Part shown: positions 7,540 to 15,982 of the stretch, in pieces
How positions within the stretch are numbered: the stretch's first letter is position 1
Layout: the number at the start of each line of letters is the position of its first letter
Origin: Rufibacter sp. XAAS-G3-1
Lineage (GTDB): Bacteria > Bacteroidota > Bacteroidia > Cytophagales > Hymenobacteraceae
Reading direction: 5' to 3'
Length of the DNA: 61,579 nt
Assembly (NCBI RefSeq): GCF_013623775.1
Contig: NZ_JABFAM010000024.1
Location: 1 to 61,579, forward strand
Notes under the pieces: model-generated
Seen by the model: only the letters and a program-made list of their open reading frames with translations
Told to the model about the DNA's origin: nothing
Database searches by the model: none
Program-made: the position numbers and the translations under genes

Positions 7540-8178
7540 ATGGAAGCCAACCGTCTCTTCTCCCGTAGTACCGCCCTTTTCCTTTGCTCTTTACTGGCGG
7601 TGTTGGCGCTGCCGCAGGGCCTGGTCGCCCAGTCCTTGTACAGCACCAGCCCCACAGACGCAGGAACCGTGAAAGTGACCGGCACCTCCGACCTGCAGGA
7701 GTGGAGTATGACCTCCACCGCCGCGGAAAGCCAGGGGCTGTTTGCCTTCGACGATATGAACCAGTTGCGCTCCGTCTCCTCGTTGAAGTTCACGCTGGGG
7801 GCGGAAACCCTGAAAAGCGGCTTGCGAGCCATGGACAGGAAGGCGTACAAAGCGCTGAAGTCCGGGAAATTCCCTGACATCCGCTTTACGCTGGACAGTG
7901 CCGTGGTTAAACCTGGCCAGACAAACCCATACCTGGTCCGGGCCACCGGAGGCCTCACCATCAAAGGCGTCACCCAACCAGTTTCGCTGGACCTGGCGGC
8001 GAGGGTGAACGCAGACGGAAGCATTACCCTGAAAGGTACCAAAGCCCTCAGTTTCTCTGATTTCTACATCAAAAAGCCCAGCTTTATGGGAGGCGTCATG
8101 CAAGCCGGAAATGACATCGAAGTTGCGATAGCCCTCACCTACAGCCCTAAAGCGCAGATTACGCTGGAGGCCCGCTAG
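7540..8178 (+). CDS. YceI-family protein, third copy
   Basis: 212 residues from the ATG at 7540; an upstream ATG at 7492 is in frame but would place the promoter inside the gene and spoil the signal peptide. Signal peptide: hydrophobic core TALFLCSLLAVLALP then GLVAQS. The barrel is closest to the copy at 3835: TGTSDLQEWSMTS, SLKFTLGAETLKSGLRAMD, ATGGLTIKGVTQPVSLDL, SFMGGVMQAGNDIEV. It has its own promoter with a palindrome at 7453 and is separated by 220 bases from the cupin fusion. Probably a periplasmic lipid carrier; ligand unknown. Confidence 0.87.
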   Translation: MEANRLFSRSTALFLCSLLAVLALPQGLVAQSLYSTSPTDAGTVKVTGTSDLQEWSMTSTAAESQGLFAFDDMNQLRSVSSLKFTLGAETLKSGLRAMDRKAYKALKSGKFPDIRFTLDSAVVKPGQTNPYLVRATGGLTIKGVTQPVSLDLAARVNADGSITLKGTKALSFSDFYIKKPSFMGGVMQAGNDIEVAIALTYSPKAQITLEAR

Positions 8179-8503
8179 ACAACTGTCAGGTTCGCCTTCA
8201 CTGGCTGGCAAGGGTTAGTCAGGGCCCGGGTCCCTGCTGAGTTTTCCGGTCATCGAAAGACCGGGTACGGGTGCATGTTTCCGCTCAGGTTGCGGCGGTT
8301 CTGCCGATCCTCAGGAAACAGCCTGAGAGAATGGGGCATCTGGGCCTGGGAACCCGACAGAATCTTACGCCGGCTCAGACGGTGTGAATACCGGGCGATT
8401 CTTGTGGCGTTGATGCAACCCTGAGAGCAATAATGGTCTGTTTACAGTTTATATCCCTTACTATCAGCGGCTCACCGCCTTACGGAGGCAAACCCAAGAA
8501 CCA
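8179..8503. other. Non-coding stretch between YceI gene and small unknown gene
   Basis: About 325 bases with no supported gene. A short hairpin with arms CCGGTC (8246-8251) and GACCGG (8259-8264) may be a weak terminator for the YceI gene, but it lacks a T-run. No FNR/FixK-like palindrome with the shared core was found. Confidence 0.4.
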
Positions 8504-8827
8504 ATGAACACCGACACCTTCTCTTCCCTAAAGGATTTAATGGATAGCCTGGAATGTGATGCCCATGACAACCCACAGGCGCTGTACGGTATAAAAACCC
8601 AGTGTGAGAAAGCACTGGATCTTATCCAGCACCTACAGTTCTCCGACAACTCGGCCCACGTGCAACTGGCCACCAAGCAAGCCCTGCAATATATCCGCCG
8701 AGCCATCTATGAGGCCGAGGCTTACACGGCACGAGGCACCGCTGTCAGCAACGGCAAGGGGAATTTGATGGATATCTGCGGCCCTGCGCACGCCAGCCTG
8801 GAGATCATCCTAAACCTGGATTATTGA
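8504..8827 (+). CDS. Small helical protein, function unknown
   Basis: 107 residues, predicted mostly alpha-helical (LKDLMDSLECDAHDNPQALYG, then AHVQLATKQALQYIRRAIYE), soluble, no signal peptide. I do not recognise the family. Its codon use and GC content match the YceI genes to the left. It stands alone, 325 bases after the last YceI gene. Confidence 0.5.
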   Translation: MNTDTFSSLKDLMDSLECDAHDNPQALYGIKTQCEKALDLIQHLQFSDNSAHVQLATKQALQYIRRAIYEAEAYTARGTAVSNGKGNLMDICGPAHASLEIILNLDY

Positions 8828-9070
8828 TATTGAATCTGAAGGGGAATCCTCCTGCTGCGCAACCTTTGGGATAGCGGCAGCAGATAGCCTCGCAGTGCCT
8901 GCTACGACAATGGGCTTCTCATGCTGCCCCATAAAACGGCCCAATGTTGAGACCCGAAGTACCCTAGGCAGCACACGTCACGGCAGCCCGCGTCACGTCC
9001 TGTTTTGCCGTCTCGCGAATCAAAAGGCGTTTTCTGCATGCGGGACGGGTAAGTGAGACGCTGATAACCG

Positions 9071-9259
9071 TCACGCGTCGCAGTACCCCTTCCGCCGCTT
9101 CCTGCCGGCCAGGCGCTCCAGTTCTCCGCAGGCCTGCTCCAGCGTGCCGTGCCATTCCTCCATACGCTGCCCGCCCTTGCCGATCCGGCCCCACTCCCGC
9201 ACCAGCGCGAATCCGCCGAAGAGGGTGGGGGTAACGTGCAGCCGGTAGTAGCGGCGCAT
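9071..9259 (-). CDS. WGR-domain protein
   Basis: About 62 residues from the ATG at 9259, which falls right at the start of the domain (MRRYYRLHVTPTLFGG). It carries the WGR signature (REWGRIGKGGQRMEEW) and little else. WGR domains occur in PARPs and MolR-like proteins and are thought to bind nucleic acid. A longer form starting at 9313 would overlap the recombinase gene by 14 bases and add an unrelated extension. It is probably cotranscribed with the recombinase directly upstream. Confidence 0.7.
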   Translation of the reverse strand: MRRYYRLHVTPTLFGGFALVREWGRIGKGGQRMEEWHGTLEQACGELERLAGRKRRKGYCDA

Positions 9260-9299
9260 GTTCTCCTCCGGCCGGTGGCGCTCGAGGTAGGCGGCGGTG

Positions 9300-9869
9300 C
9301 TACCCGGAAGCACGGCCCGTCTCCTCCTCCACGATGTTGTAGATGGTCTGCTTGCTGATGCCCATCAGCTCCATGATCTGCCTCAGCGTATGCTCCTTGC
9401 TGTTATAGAGCTGCACCACCAGCTTGCGCTTGTCCTTTCCCAGGCTGCGCGGCCGGCCCCCCTTGCGCCCGCGCGCTCGGGCGGCGGCCAGCCCGGCCTC
9501 GGTCCGCTCCCTTATCAGGTTCCGCTCGAACTCGGCCAGGGCTCCGAACATGTGGAAGACCAGTCTGCCGGCGGGGGTGGAGGTGTCGATGGCCTCCTGC
9601 AGGCTCCTCAGGGCGATGCCGTTCGCCTCCAGGTACTGAGCCCAATTTATAAGGTCCTGCAGGGAGCGGCCCAGCCGGTCGAGCCGCCAGATGACCAGCG
9701 TGTCGCCCTCGCGCAGCTGCTCCTTGAGCCTGGTCAGGCCGGGCCGCTCGGAGCGGGTGCCGCCGGCGGTGTCGCTGATGATCTTCCCGCACCCGGCCCG
9801 CTCCAGGGCGTCCTGCTGGAGGGCCAGGTTCTGGTCGATGGTCGAGACGCGGGCGTAGCCGATGAGCAT
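9300..9869 (-). CDS. Serine recombinase (resolvase/invertase family)
   Basis: 189 residues from the ATG at 9869 (MLIGYARVSTIDQ, catalytic Ser at position 9). Conserved family motifs follow: LVIWRLDRLGRS, AIDTSTPAGRLVFHMFGALAEFER, and a C-terminal helix-turn-helix (TLRQIMELMGISKQTIYNIV). An upstream in-frame ATG at 9950 gives an unrelated extension and is not favoured. GC-rich like its surroundings. It probably resolves plasmid multimers or belongs to a transposon remnant; possible target repeats lie just upstream at 9967-10030. A second serine recombinase lies at 60738. Confidence 0.88.
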   Translation of the reverse strand: MLIGYARVSTIDQNLALQQDALERAGCGKIISDTAGGTRSERPGLTRLKEQLREGDTLVIWRLDRLGRSLQDLINWAQYLEANGIALRSLQEAIDTSTPAGRLVFHMFGALAEFERNLIRERTEAGLAAARARGRKGGRPRSLGKDKRKLVVQLYNSKEHTLRQIMELMGISKQTIYNIVEEETGRASG

Positions 9870-10392
9870 GGTCGGGTGAGTAAAAGGTGAAGAGCCTAAT
9901 TCTCCACTAAGGTAGTCAAAAAAGATAAAGACTTTGTACTTTTTAGGCATTGATTGATAGACCGAGTTTCTGGACAGGTTTAGACCTAAAACGGGTGCGG
10001 TCGGCAGGGGAGGGGGAGGTGTCCAGAAAACGAGGGTTTATTAGACCCGCCTCTTGTGGGGCCCAACCTATGACACTTTGGCCGGTAAAGGGGCATCCGG
10101 CCTGGCCGGAGAACCGGCCTCACCAGTATCGGCGGGTAAGGCCGGTTTACATAAGGGAGAAAAGAGGAGGGAAGTTGCGCTAGAACTGCGGTCGGCACTT
10201 ATGGAACTTTCACAGGGAGGGGAAACTTTCATCAGGCCGCTTTATATTGCTCAGACTATATAGTATATTCGGCAGTCCGGCTCCGATTATCAGCTGTTTT
10301 CGGGTAGATATATGGATGTTTACCTACCTCCATATGGCCAATAACCGGAGTTATTCCGTTTATACACTAGTTAGCACCACTTTTAAGGAACA
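9870..10392. other. Putative recombinase site region and GC boundary
   Basis: Non-coding. An inverted repeat TTTCTGGAC (9967-9975) and GTCCAGAAA (10021-10029) lies about 100 bases upstream of the serine recombinase and encloses a G-rich tract; it could be part of a res site or a transposon end. At about 10.2-10.4 kb the sequence turns abruptly from GC-rich to AT-rich, marking the edge of the defence island. Confidence 0.35.
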
Positions 10393-11118
10393 ATGTCAAG
10401 ACTAAGAGAAAGGACAATTCAGCTAAAAGCGGTTGAAGAGTTAAGAAAATTTTACTTTAGAAAAGAAGGCAACGAAAATATTTATAGCGCTATTGAAGTA
10501 AGGACACGAAAAGAAAAAGGAAATAAAAGAGCTGACGGAATAATTTGCTTCGAAACCAAGAATAAGGAAATTTTTACAGTATCTCTTGAAGCAAAATCAC
10601 ACAAGACCTTAGGTGACTTAACCTCTCTAATAAGTGATGACAAAATAATAATCCAAAGTTTAGTTGTTTCTGCCATTATAACATTCTCGGCAATAACTAC
10701 TTTGGCAATTTTACTAAACTTACAATGGTACTATTTATCAATAATAGGGCTTGGGACTTTTGCTGCTTTCTTTATACTTGCTTTCTGGCTATTAGACAAA
10801 CTTGACTTAGATAATCATAAGATTATTAGCGTGATAGAGCAGTTAAAACAATATCCCGCAAATGAACAATGGATTGCTTATTCAACATATACAGACAATC
10901 TTTTATCTAGTGTGACATCAAATTTCAAGAAAAATCATCTCCAAATCCTTGACTCTCTATGCAATAAAAATGGATTTGGTCTAATGCTCATTGGGAATAA
11001 AACAGCTAAAATCTTATACGAGCCAAAATTTAAGAAAGGCTACTACTTAAATAATTATTGCAAGGAAGATACAATAAAAGAATTTTTAAAAACAGGGATT
11101 AGCCTTAAAAGCAAATAA
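10393..11118 (+). CDS. Membrane-anchored PD-(D/E)XK-like nuclease
   Basis: 241 residues. The N-terminal part (1-85) looks like a restriction-endonuclease fold with D48 (KRADGII) and E66-x-K68 (SLEAKSHKT), the D...ExK catalytic pattern. Two hydrophobic segments (about 86-110 and 115-137) form a membrane hairpin, and a C-terminal helical/beta region (150-241) has no family I recognise. It is the first of three AT-rich genes spaced by 4 and 37 bases that look like one defence cassette. A nuclease tethered to the membrane beside another nuclease suggests anti-phage or anti-plasmid DNA attack. The nuclease call rests on short motifs. Confidence 0.55.
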
Positions 11119-11122
11119 ACTT

Positions 11123-12175
11123 ATGGGTATTGTTACTAAGATTTCAAACTTTATTAAGCAATTGTTTGCTGTAAATACCATTTTTAATAAAATTAAAATT
11201 GACGGTAGTAAAAATTGGAAGAAACACATTACATCTTATTCATCAGAACAAAACATAGTTCTTTCTCAAAATCAACTTAAAACACTTGGTAAAAAAATTT
11301 ACAGCTATTATTTGAAGAATTCTTTAGAGGATTTAAACATCAATGCAGATGAACTAAAAAGATTTAAAGAAATTGAAAATTACTTTAAGTTATCTTCTGT
11401 AGACTTACAAAGGGTAAAAAACCATTATAACAAAGAAGCGGTTGATAAATTATCTAAGCTTAAGTATGGTGACAAGATAATAACTAAACAGGAAAGTGAG
11501 GAAATATTTCATCTTGCTGAATTTCTTGAGTTAGACAAAGATGAAGTTAATAAAATCAATAAGAATAATGCATTAAAAATTTATAATCAATCTATTAATG
11601 AAGTATTAACGGATAAACGTGTAAGTCAAACTGAAGAAAAGGAATTACAAAAATTAATGACAGCTCTTGGACTGAATCAACAAGAAATCACCTTAAGTAA
11701 AAGAACCACCCAAGATTTAGCCTACTATAAACTACTTTGGGAGATTGAGAATGGAATCCTTCCAGAAATCATCTCACCAATTGTTCTTCAGAAAAACGAA
11801 CTAGCTCATTTTGTAACAAGTGCCAGTCTATTAGAGACAAAAGAAACACTTACAGGATATACTACTAATTCTCATGGAGTAAGTATAAGAATTGCAAAAG
11901 GCTTATCATATAGAGTAGGGCAAGCAAAGTCAAAACCTATCAAGCAGGAAGTCACCATTAAATATCCTGGACAATTAGTTATTACTAATAAAAGGTTAGT
12001 ATTTTCAGCAACAAGAAAAGGATTTGTTGCACCTTTCAATAGCTTGGTTTCATTTGAGCCATATTCTAATGGAATGGGGTTTCAGAAAAATAACGGCTAC
12101 TATCTCATGCAATTTGATAATGCAGAACTTTTTGCTATGGTGTTAACGGCTGCAACAAGAAAACATCTGGATTAA
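11123..12175 (+). CDS. TerB-like/PH-like domain protein, function unknown
   Basis: 350 residues. The middle (about 60-215) is a run of helices in two similar acidic blocks ([18 protein letters not shown] and [19 protein letters not shown]), reminiscent of TerB-type helical domains. The end (about 230-350) contains [19 protein letters not shown], the pattern of GRAM/PH-like domains that bind membranes or ligands. No transmembrane segment is evident. It starts 4 bases after the membrane nuclease gene, so the two are surely cotranscribed. TerB-type proteins often accompany defence and stress modules; a sensor role between two nucleases is an inference. Confidence 0.5.
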
Positions 12176-12212
12176 AAAAAACTGTTGGCATTCATTGTAA
12201 AAAAAGAAAATA

Positions 12213-14084
12213 ATGGAAAATTTTTACCAAGCAATTGTTGACTTTGAAAGTATACACCCTATTAGATTTTGGGCTGGAGCTGCATTAATATTAGCAATAC
12301 TTATATTGGTGTTCAAAAGTATACTCAAAAAAAATAATTCAACAACAAGGGAGGTTCATCATCCCCCATTAGCTATTCCTAATAGCCGCAATAACGAAAA
12401 CTTAAATAAAGCCAAGGGTGAAGAGAGAGAGATAGTTACTGAGGGAATAAGGCCATCAACTTACCAAACAAACAAAAGCGAATCAGAAAAGCCTAAAGTT
12501 GAAGCACATTTTTCAACTAACACTTCGAAGTTAGCGGAAAAACCATTATTAACTCCACCCATCCCAAAAGTTCAAGTAGCTCCTCCAAAGCCGAAGCCAA
12601 AAGAAAAGTTATCTGAAGCCAAAATTGAGACGCAAGTCGGTAAAGATTCTACCTGCTACGTAAACTACGCCTCATCAAAAAGTGACCAAACAGAAAGCTA
12701 TCCAATATTTCGGTGCCCTAAAAAAGGCACCGTTGTACGCTCTTACAGATTTGGAAACACTAAACGAAGAGGCTTCAAGGAAGAAAGCTTTCAAAATTTA
12801 ATTGAAAATATATTTGGACGAGACTTCCTTGTTTCGGGGAGTATTAGACTAAATACCGGAAAGGATACCCGCCCATTTGAGCCGGATATTGCAATAATTG
12901 GTAAATCAAACAACAGTATAAGAATAGACATTGAGATAGATGAACCTTACGCAGGACTAACAAGGCAACCTACTCATTGTAAAGGTGACGACCTGATGAG
13001 AGATATTTACTTTGTAGACAGAGGTTGGATTGTAATACGGTTTTCAGAACTTCAAGTACATTCCTCTGAGAAAGAATGTATTAAATTTATTGCAGAAATG
13101 ATTCAGTCTGTAAATCCATTATACGATATACCACTTTCACTCAATAATTATGAAAGTATTAAGACTGAAAAAATGTGGGATGTTGTTCAGGCACAAAAAT
13201 GGGAGAAAGCAAAATATCGCGAAAAATATTTAAACCACACGTTTCAACATATCGAAGAAAAGCAAGAAACTATCGAGAGAGACTTTAGTGAGCAAGAATC
13301 AAACGAAGAAAAATTAGTTAAGCCAACTTTAATAGGTGTTGCTGATAAAAGAAAATCAATTGGTTTTAATCTTATTAATACACACCAAAGAGATAAAAGA
13401 ATAGAATTTTATCCTGAACCACATATTTACACTATAGATAAAACCCCAGCGCCGTCAGCAAGCACTATAATTTCAAAGTTTTTCCCCGAATTTGATGCTG
13501 AATATTGGGCAACCAGAAAAGCTCCAGAATTGAGAATGACACCAAATGAAGTTGCTAAAATGTGGAAAGATAAAGGAGAAAAAGCAGCGCAAGACGGCAC
13601 ACACCTTCATGAGCAAATAGAAAATTATTTCCTAGACCAAGATTACAAGAGAACTGAAGAATTTCATTTGTTTGAACAGTTTATTGCTGATCATAAAGAA
13701 ATTAAACCATATCGAAGTGAATGGAGGATATTTGACGAACACAACCATATTGCAGGTACAATTGACTTGATTTGCAAAAATGGGGGCAGTTACGAAATAT
13801 ACGATTGGAAGAGAAGTAAAAAAGTAGTTAATCAAATTACAGGTGAGCCAATTTGCCACAATCAATGGCAATGTGGAGTTGGCCAATTAAGTGACATAGC
13901 AGACACAAGCTTTAACCGTTATTGTTTGCAGCAGAGTTTATACAGATTTATTCTTGAAAAGAATTACGGCCTGAAAGTTTCAAGAATGAATCTTGTAGTC
14001 CTCTACCCTGATTATGACCGATACTATAAAGTTGAAGTGCCATATCAAAAGGAAAAAGCTGAATACATTCTAAGGACATTATAA
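12213..14084 (+). CDS. Double-nuclease protein: DUF559/Vsr-like plus RecB-like exonuclease
   Basis: 623 residues. An N-terminal transmembrane helix (about 19-37) and a long proline/lysine-rich linker are followed by a first nuclease-like domain (about 180-310; FEPDIAII, IDIEIDEPYAG and RGWIVIRFSELQV, like DUF559/Vsr enzymes). A second domain (about 395-623) has all RecB-exonuclease motifs: HLHEQIE (near 465), IAGTIDLI (near 515), YDWKRSKK (near 530) and QQSLYRF (near 573). A membrane anchor on a two-nuclease protein is unusual. It belongs to the cassette starting at 10393. The C-terminal nuclease call is firm; the first one lacks the usual lysine (E-I-D instead of E-x-K). Confidence 0.68.
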   Translation: MENFYQAIVDFESIHPIRFWAGAALILAILILVFKSILKKNNSTTREVHHPPLAIPNSRNNENLNKAKGEEREIVTEGIRPSTYQTNKSESEKPKVEAHFSTNTSKLAEKPLLTPPIPKVQVAPPKPKPKEKLSEAKIETQVGKDSTCYVNYASSKSDQTESYPIFRCPKKGTVVRSYRFGNTKRRGFKEESFQNLIENIFGRDFLVSGSIRLNTGKDTRPFEPDIAIIGKSNNSIRIDIEIDEPYAGLTRQPTHCKGDDLMRDIYFVDRGWIVIRFSELQVHSSEKECIKFIAEMIQSVNPLYDIPLSLNNYESIKTEKMWDVVQAQKWEKAKYREKYLNHTFQHIEEKQETIERDFSEQESNEEKLVKPTLIGVADKRKSIGFNLINTHQRDKRIEFYPEPHIYTIDKTPAPSASTIISKFFPEFDAEYWATRKAPELRMTPNEVAKMWKDKGEKAAQDGTHLHEQIENYFLDQDYKRTEEFHLFEQFIADHKEIKPYRSEWRIFDEHNHIAGTIDLICKNGGSYEIYDWKRSKKVVNQITGEPICHNQWQCGVGQLSDIADTSFNRYCLQQSLYRFILEKNYGLKVSRMNLVVLYPDYDRYYKVEVPYQKEKAEYILRTL

Positions 14085-14092
14085 AAACGACG

Positions 14093-14173
14093 AAATGCCA
14101 ACATGAGCTGAGCTATAAGCAATACTTCGCTTTCGCTTAGTACTGCTCATAGCCTAACCGTTGTGCGGCATTT
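14093..14173. repeat. 81-base imperfect palindrome, attC-like
   Basis: Arms AAATGCC (14093-14099) with GGCATTT (14167-14173), and GCTATAAGCAATACT (14112-14126) with AGTACTGCTCATAGC (14139-14153; 13 of 15 pair). AAC after the left outer arm and GTT before the right outer arm recall integron attC sites, but the flanking core positions do not fit the full consensus. The 10-mer AATGCCAACA (14094-14103) also occurs inverted at 12183-12192, so the double-nuclease gene is flanked by it. It could equally be a terminator-like structure; there is no T-run. Confidence 0.4.
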
Positions 14174-14209
14174 AAGAGACAGTCCCGCCAGAAAAGTTAT
14201 TAACTAAAA

Positions 14210-15106
14210 ATGTCAAACCAGAATCGTTGGATAATTGGGATAGGTATTCTAACTGCAATTTTAGCTATTGCGACACCAATTTATTTATATATTAAGGATT
14301 TTTATGCTCTTCCACGTTCGACTAACCCTTCTGATTGGGGAACATTCGGAGACTATATAGGTGGAATTCTCAATCCAATCGTTTCATTTCTAACGTTGAT
14401 AGTGACAATAGTGATAGCTATCAACATTAGAAGAATTGAAAGTCGAAACCACGAAGAGACTGTTCACAATCCAGTCAAACCTTTTTTTGTTATTGGCGAC
14501 GGTTACTTTTATTCTTCAGACATTTCTGCCATTGGACCAAGTGTAGAAAAAGACTGTTATGGTTATACTGAACCGCAAGAACCAGCAGGGCAGTTTGACT
14601 ATCAGAATAAGCAATTTTATCTGAAAGTATCTAACAAAGGTATTGGTGTTGCAACAGATGTTATTGTAACCTTCGAAATTAACTTAGAGGAATTAGCAAA
14701 GTCTCTTAATATTGATGACCCAAAAATTAAGACGACTGTAAGTGCAATTAGAACAGATGAAGATGGGCGTGACTTCATTGTTTTGACAATTGATGCAGAA
14801 GAGCATTTTCATTACAAAAGTTTATATTCTAAAATACTAGCTAAGGAAAAACTTCGTCTTGGAGTAATTGAAAAAGACAAAGAAACTTCGGCAGTAGTGC
14901 CTTCACAAATGATGGCTGCATTCCAGTTGCAAAACCTTATCCGTAGATTAAAGGATGGCGATTTAGTGTTTCCTACTTTACTTGTCACTTTTGATTACAA
15001 AAACATTTATGGCAGAGAACTAAGTACAAAATTTCGAATTGGACTTGTTTATGTTCATGATTATGGTCGTTATACAGTGTTTAGATTATTGCAAGAACAA
15101 GTGTAA
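14210..15106 (+). CDS. AbiC-like membrane protein (putative abortive infection)
   Basis: 298 residues. Two transmembrane helices near the N-terminus (about 9-27 and 52-72) flank a loop SDWGTFGDYIGGILNPIVSF, which matches the start of the family named putative phage abortive infection protein (putAbiC). The soluble C-terminal 220 residues, probably cytoplasmic, do not show a domain I recognise. It is AT-rich like the cassette to its left and has its own non-coding leader. A membrane-located abortive-infection role is inferred from the N-terminal family match and the island context. Confidence 0.6.
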   Translation: MSNQNRWIIGIGILTAILAIATPIYLYIKDFYALPRSTNPSDWGTFGDYIGGILNPIVSFLTLIVTIVIAINIRRIESRNHEETVHNPVKPFFVIGDGYFYSSDISAIGPSVEKDCYGYTEPQEPAGQFDYQNKQFYLKVSNKGIGVATDVIVTFEINLEELAKSLNIDDPKIKTTVSAIRTDEDGRDFIVLTIDAEEHFHYKSLYSKILAKEKLRLGVIEKDKETSAVVPSQMMAAFQLQNLIRRLKDGDLVFPTLLVTFDYKNIYGRELSTKFRIGLVYVHDYGRYTVFRLLQEQV

Positions 15107-15174
15107 TCCCTTCAAGTTCTATGATTACAAGTATTATTGAGTTTCCACAAGGAAAATGGCTAAAATGGCGTACA

Positions 15175-15782
15175 ATCGAGTAGACGGCCCCGCCAGCGTT
15201 AACTGACGGAGTGCGCCTCTCACACCACCCTGCGTACGGTTCGCGTACAGGGCGGTTCGTTAAGGATAGCACAGCCGCTCTTTACACCAGCTGTGCCCTT
15301 GCCCTAATTTGGGATAAGGCTAGCAAACTCGAACATTTGAACCTCCTTGTCGGATTTCGGGCAGCTTAACGTTCAGTCCTTCATCGCCCTGTGAGGCCTC
15401 CGCAGCGCTTACGGCTCGTTTCCAGGCGATTACTATGACCTCTGCTGACTCCTTGGCCCATAGAAACCGAATCTATTCCAAGGCCTCCCCAGGTAAGACG
15501 CTTATCCTTCCACCTAATCCTGCTGCATCTACACGGAGCCGTTTGTTGGCCAAGGGCTTCACAAAGATGTGCTTGCTCACCCACGACTCCCTGCCTCTTA
15601 TGCAGTTTCTGTTCGTCAGTTCAGGTTTTTGCAGTCCTGCTTCCTTCAGACTAATCCTCACGAATTACGCCCTTGCAGCTTGCTTATCGGCTTCACCAAC
15701 TTGCCGATAAGGGATTTGCACCCTCTGGATAATCTGAGTATATTTCATAGGAAATAACACTCGCGCCATGCTGGGCGCACAC
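15175..15782 (-). ncRNA. ORF-less group II intron
   Basis: On the minus strand the element begins GTGTGCGCCCAGCATGG, a group II 5' end (GUGYG). About 80 bases on it has domain I sequence of the TTGGTGAAGCCGATAAGCAA type followed by GCTGCAAGGGCG and CGTGAGGA. Near the 3' end GAACCGTACGCAGGGTGGTG and TGAGAGG mark the domain V region, and it ends about GCCGTCTACTCGAT. The total is about 608 bases, with no reverse transcriptase frame, so any mobility would need a maturase from elsewhere. Small frames inside it are spurious. It lies in a gap between the AbiC-like and AlbA-type genes. The exact ends are my estimates. Confidence 0.75.
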
Positions 15783-15982
15783 ATTGCATAACCGCAATGC
15801 CTGCTTTTTAGCTTCGTCAGAGAGTACTCAGGTAAAGGAAATTTCCTTTCACTAAGAATATTCATCTTAATTTTACGGCACTGACGGTTATGCGTGACCG
15901 GTACTTAACATAATTTAATTTATAACCTACTGAATTTAAGTAGTTTATAATTGTCTTATAATTTGCATTATGTTAAGCGAGA
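15783..15982. other. Flank of group II intron; no gene recognised
   Basis: Minus-strand reading begins an open frame MNILSERKFPLPEYSL that runs into the intron 5' end. Joined across the intron it would continue without a stop for about 57 residues, but the product resembles nothing and overlaps the end of the AbiC-like gene, so I do not call a gene. Confidence 0.3.

Noticed and set aside
15081-15865. Several short frames in the AbiC-AlbA gap
   Set aside because: They lie in structured group II intron RNA or its flanks; peptides like NRPVREPYAGWCERRTPSV are typical spurious translations of such introns.
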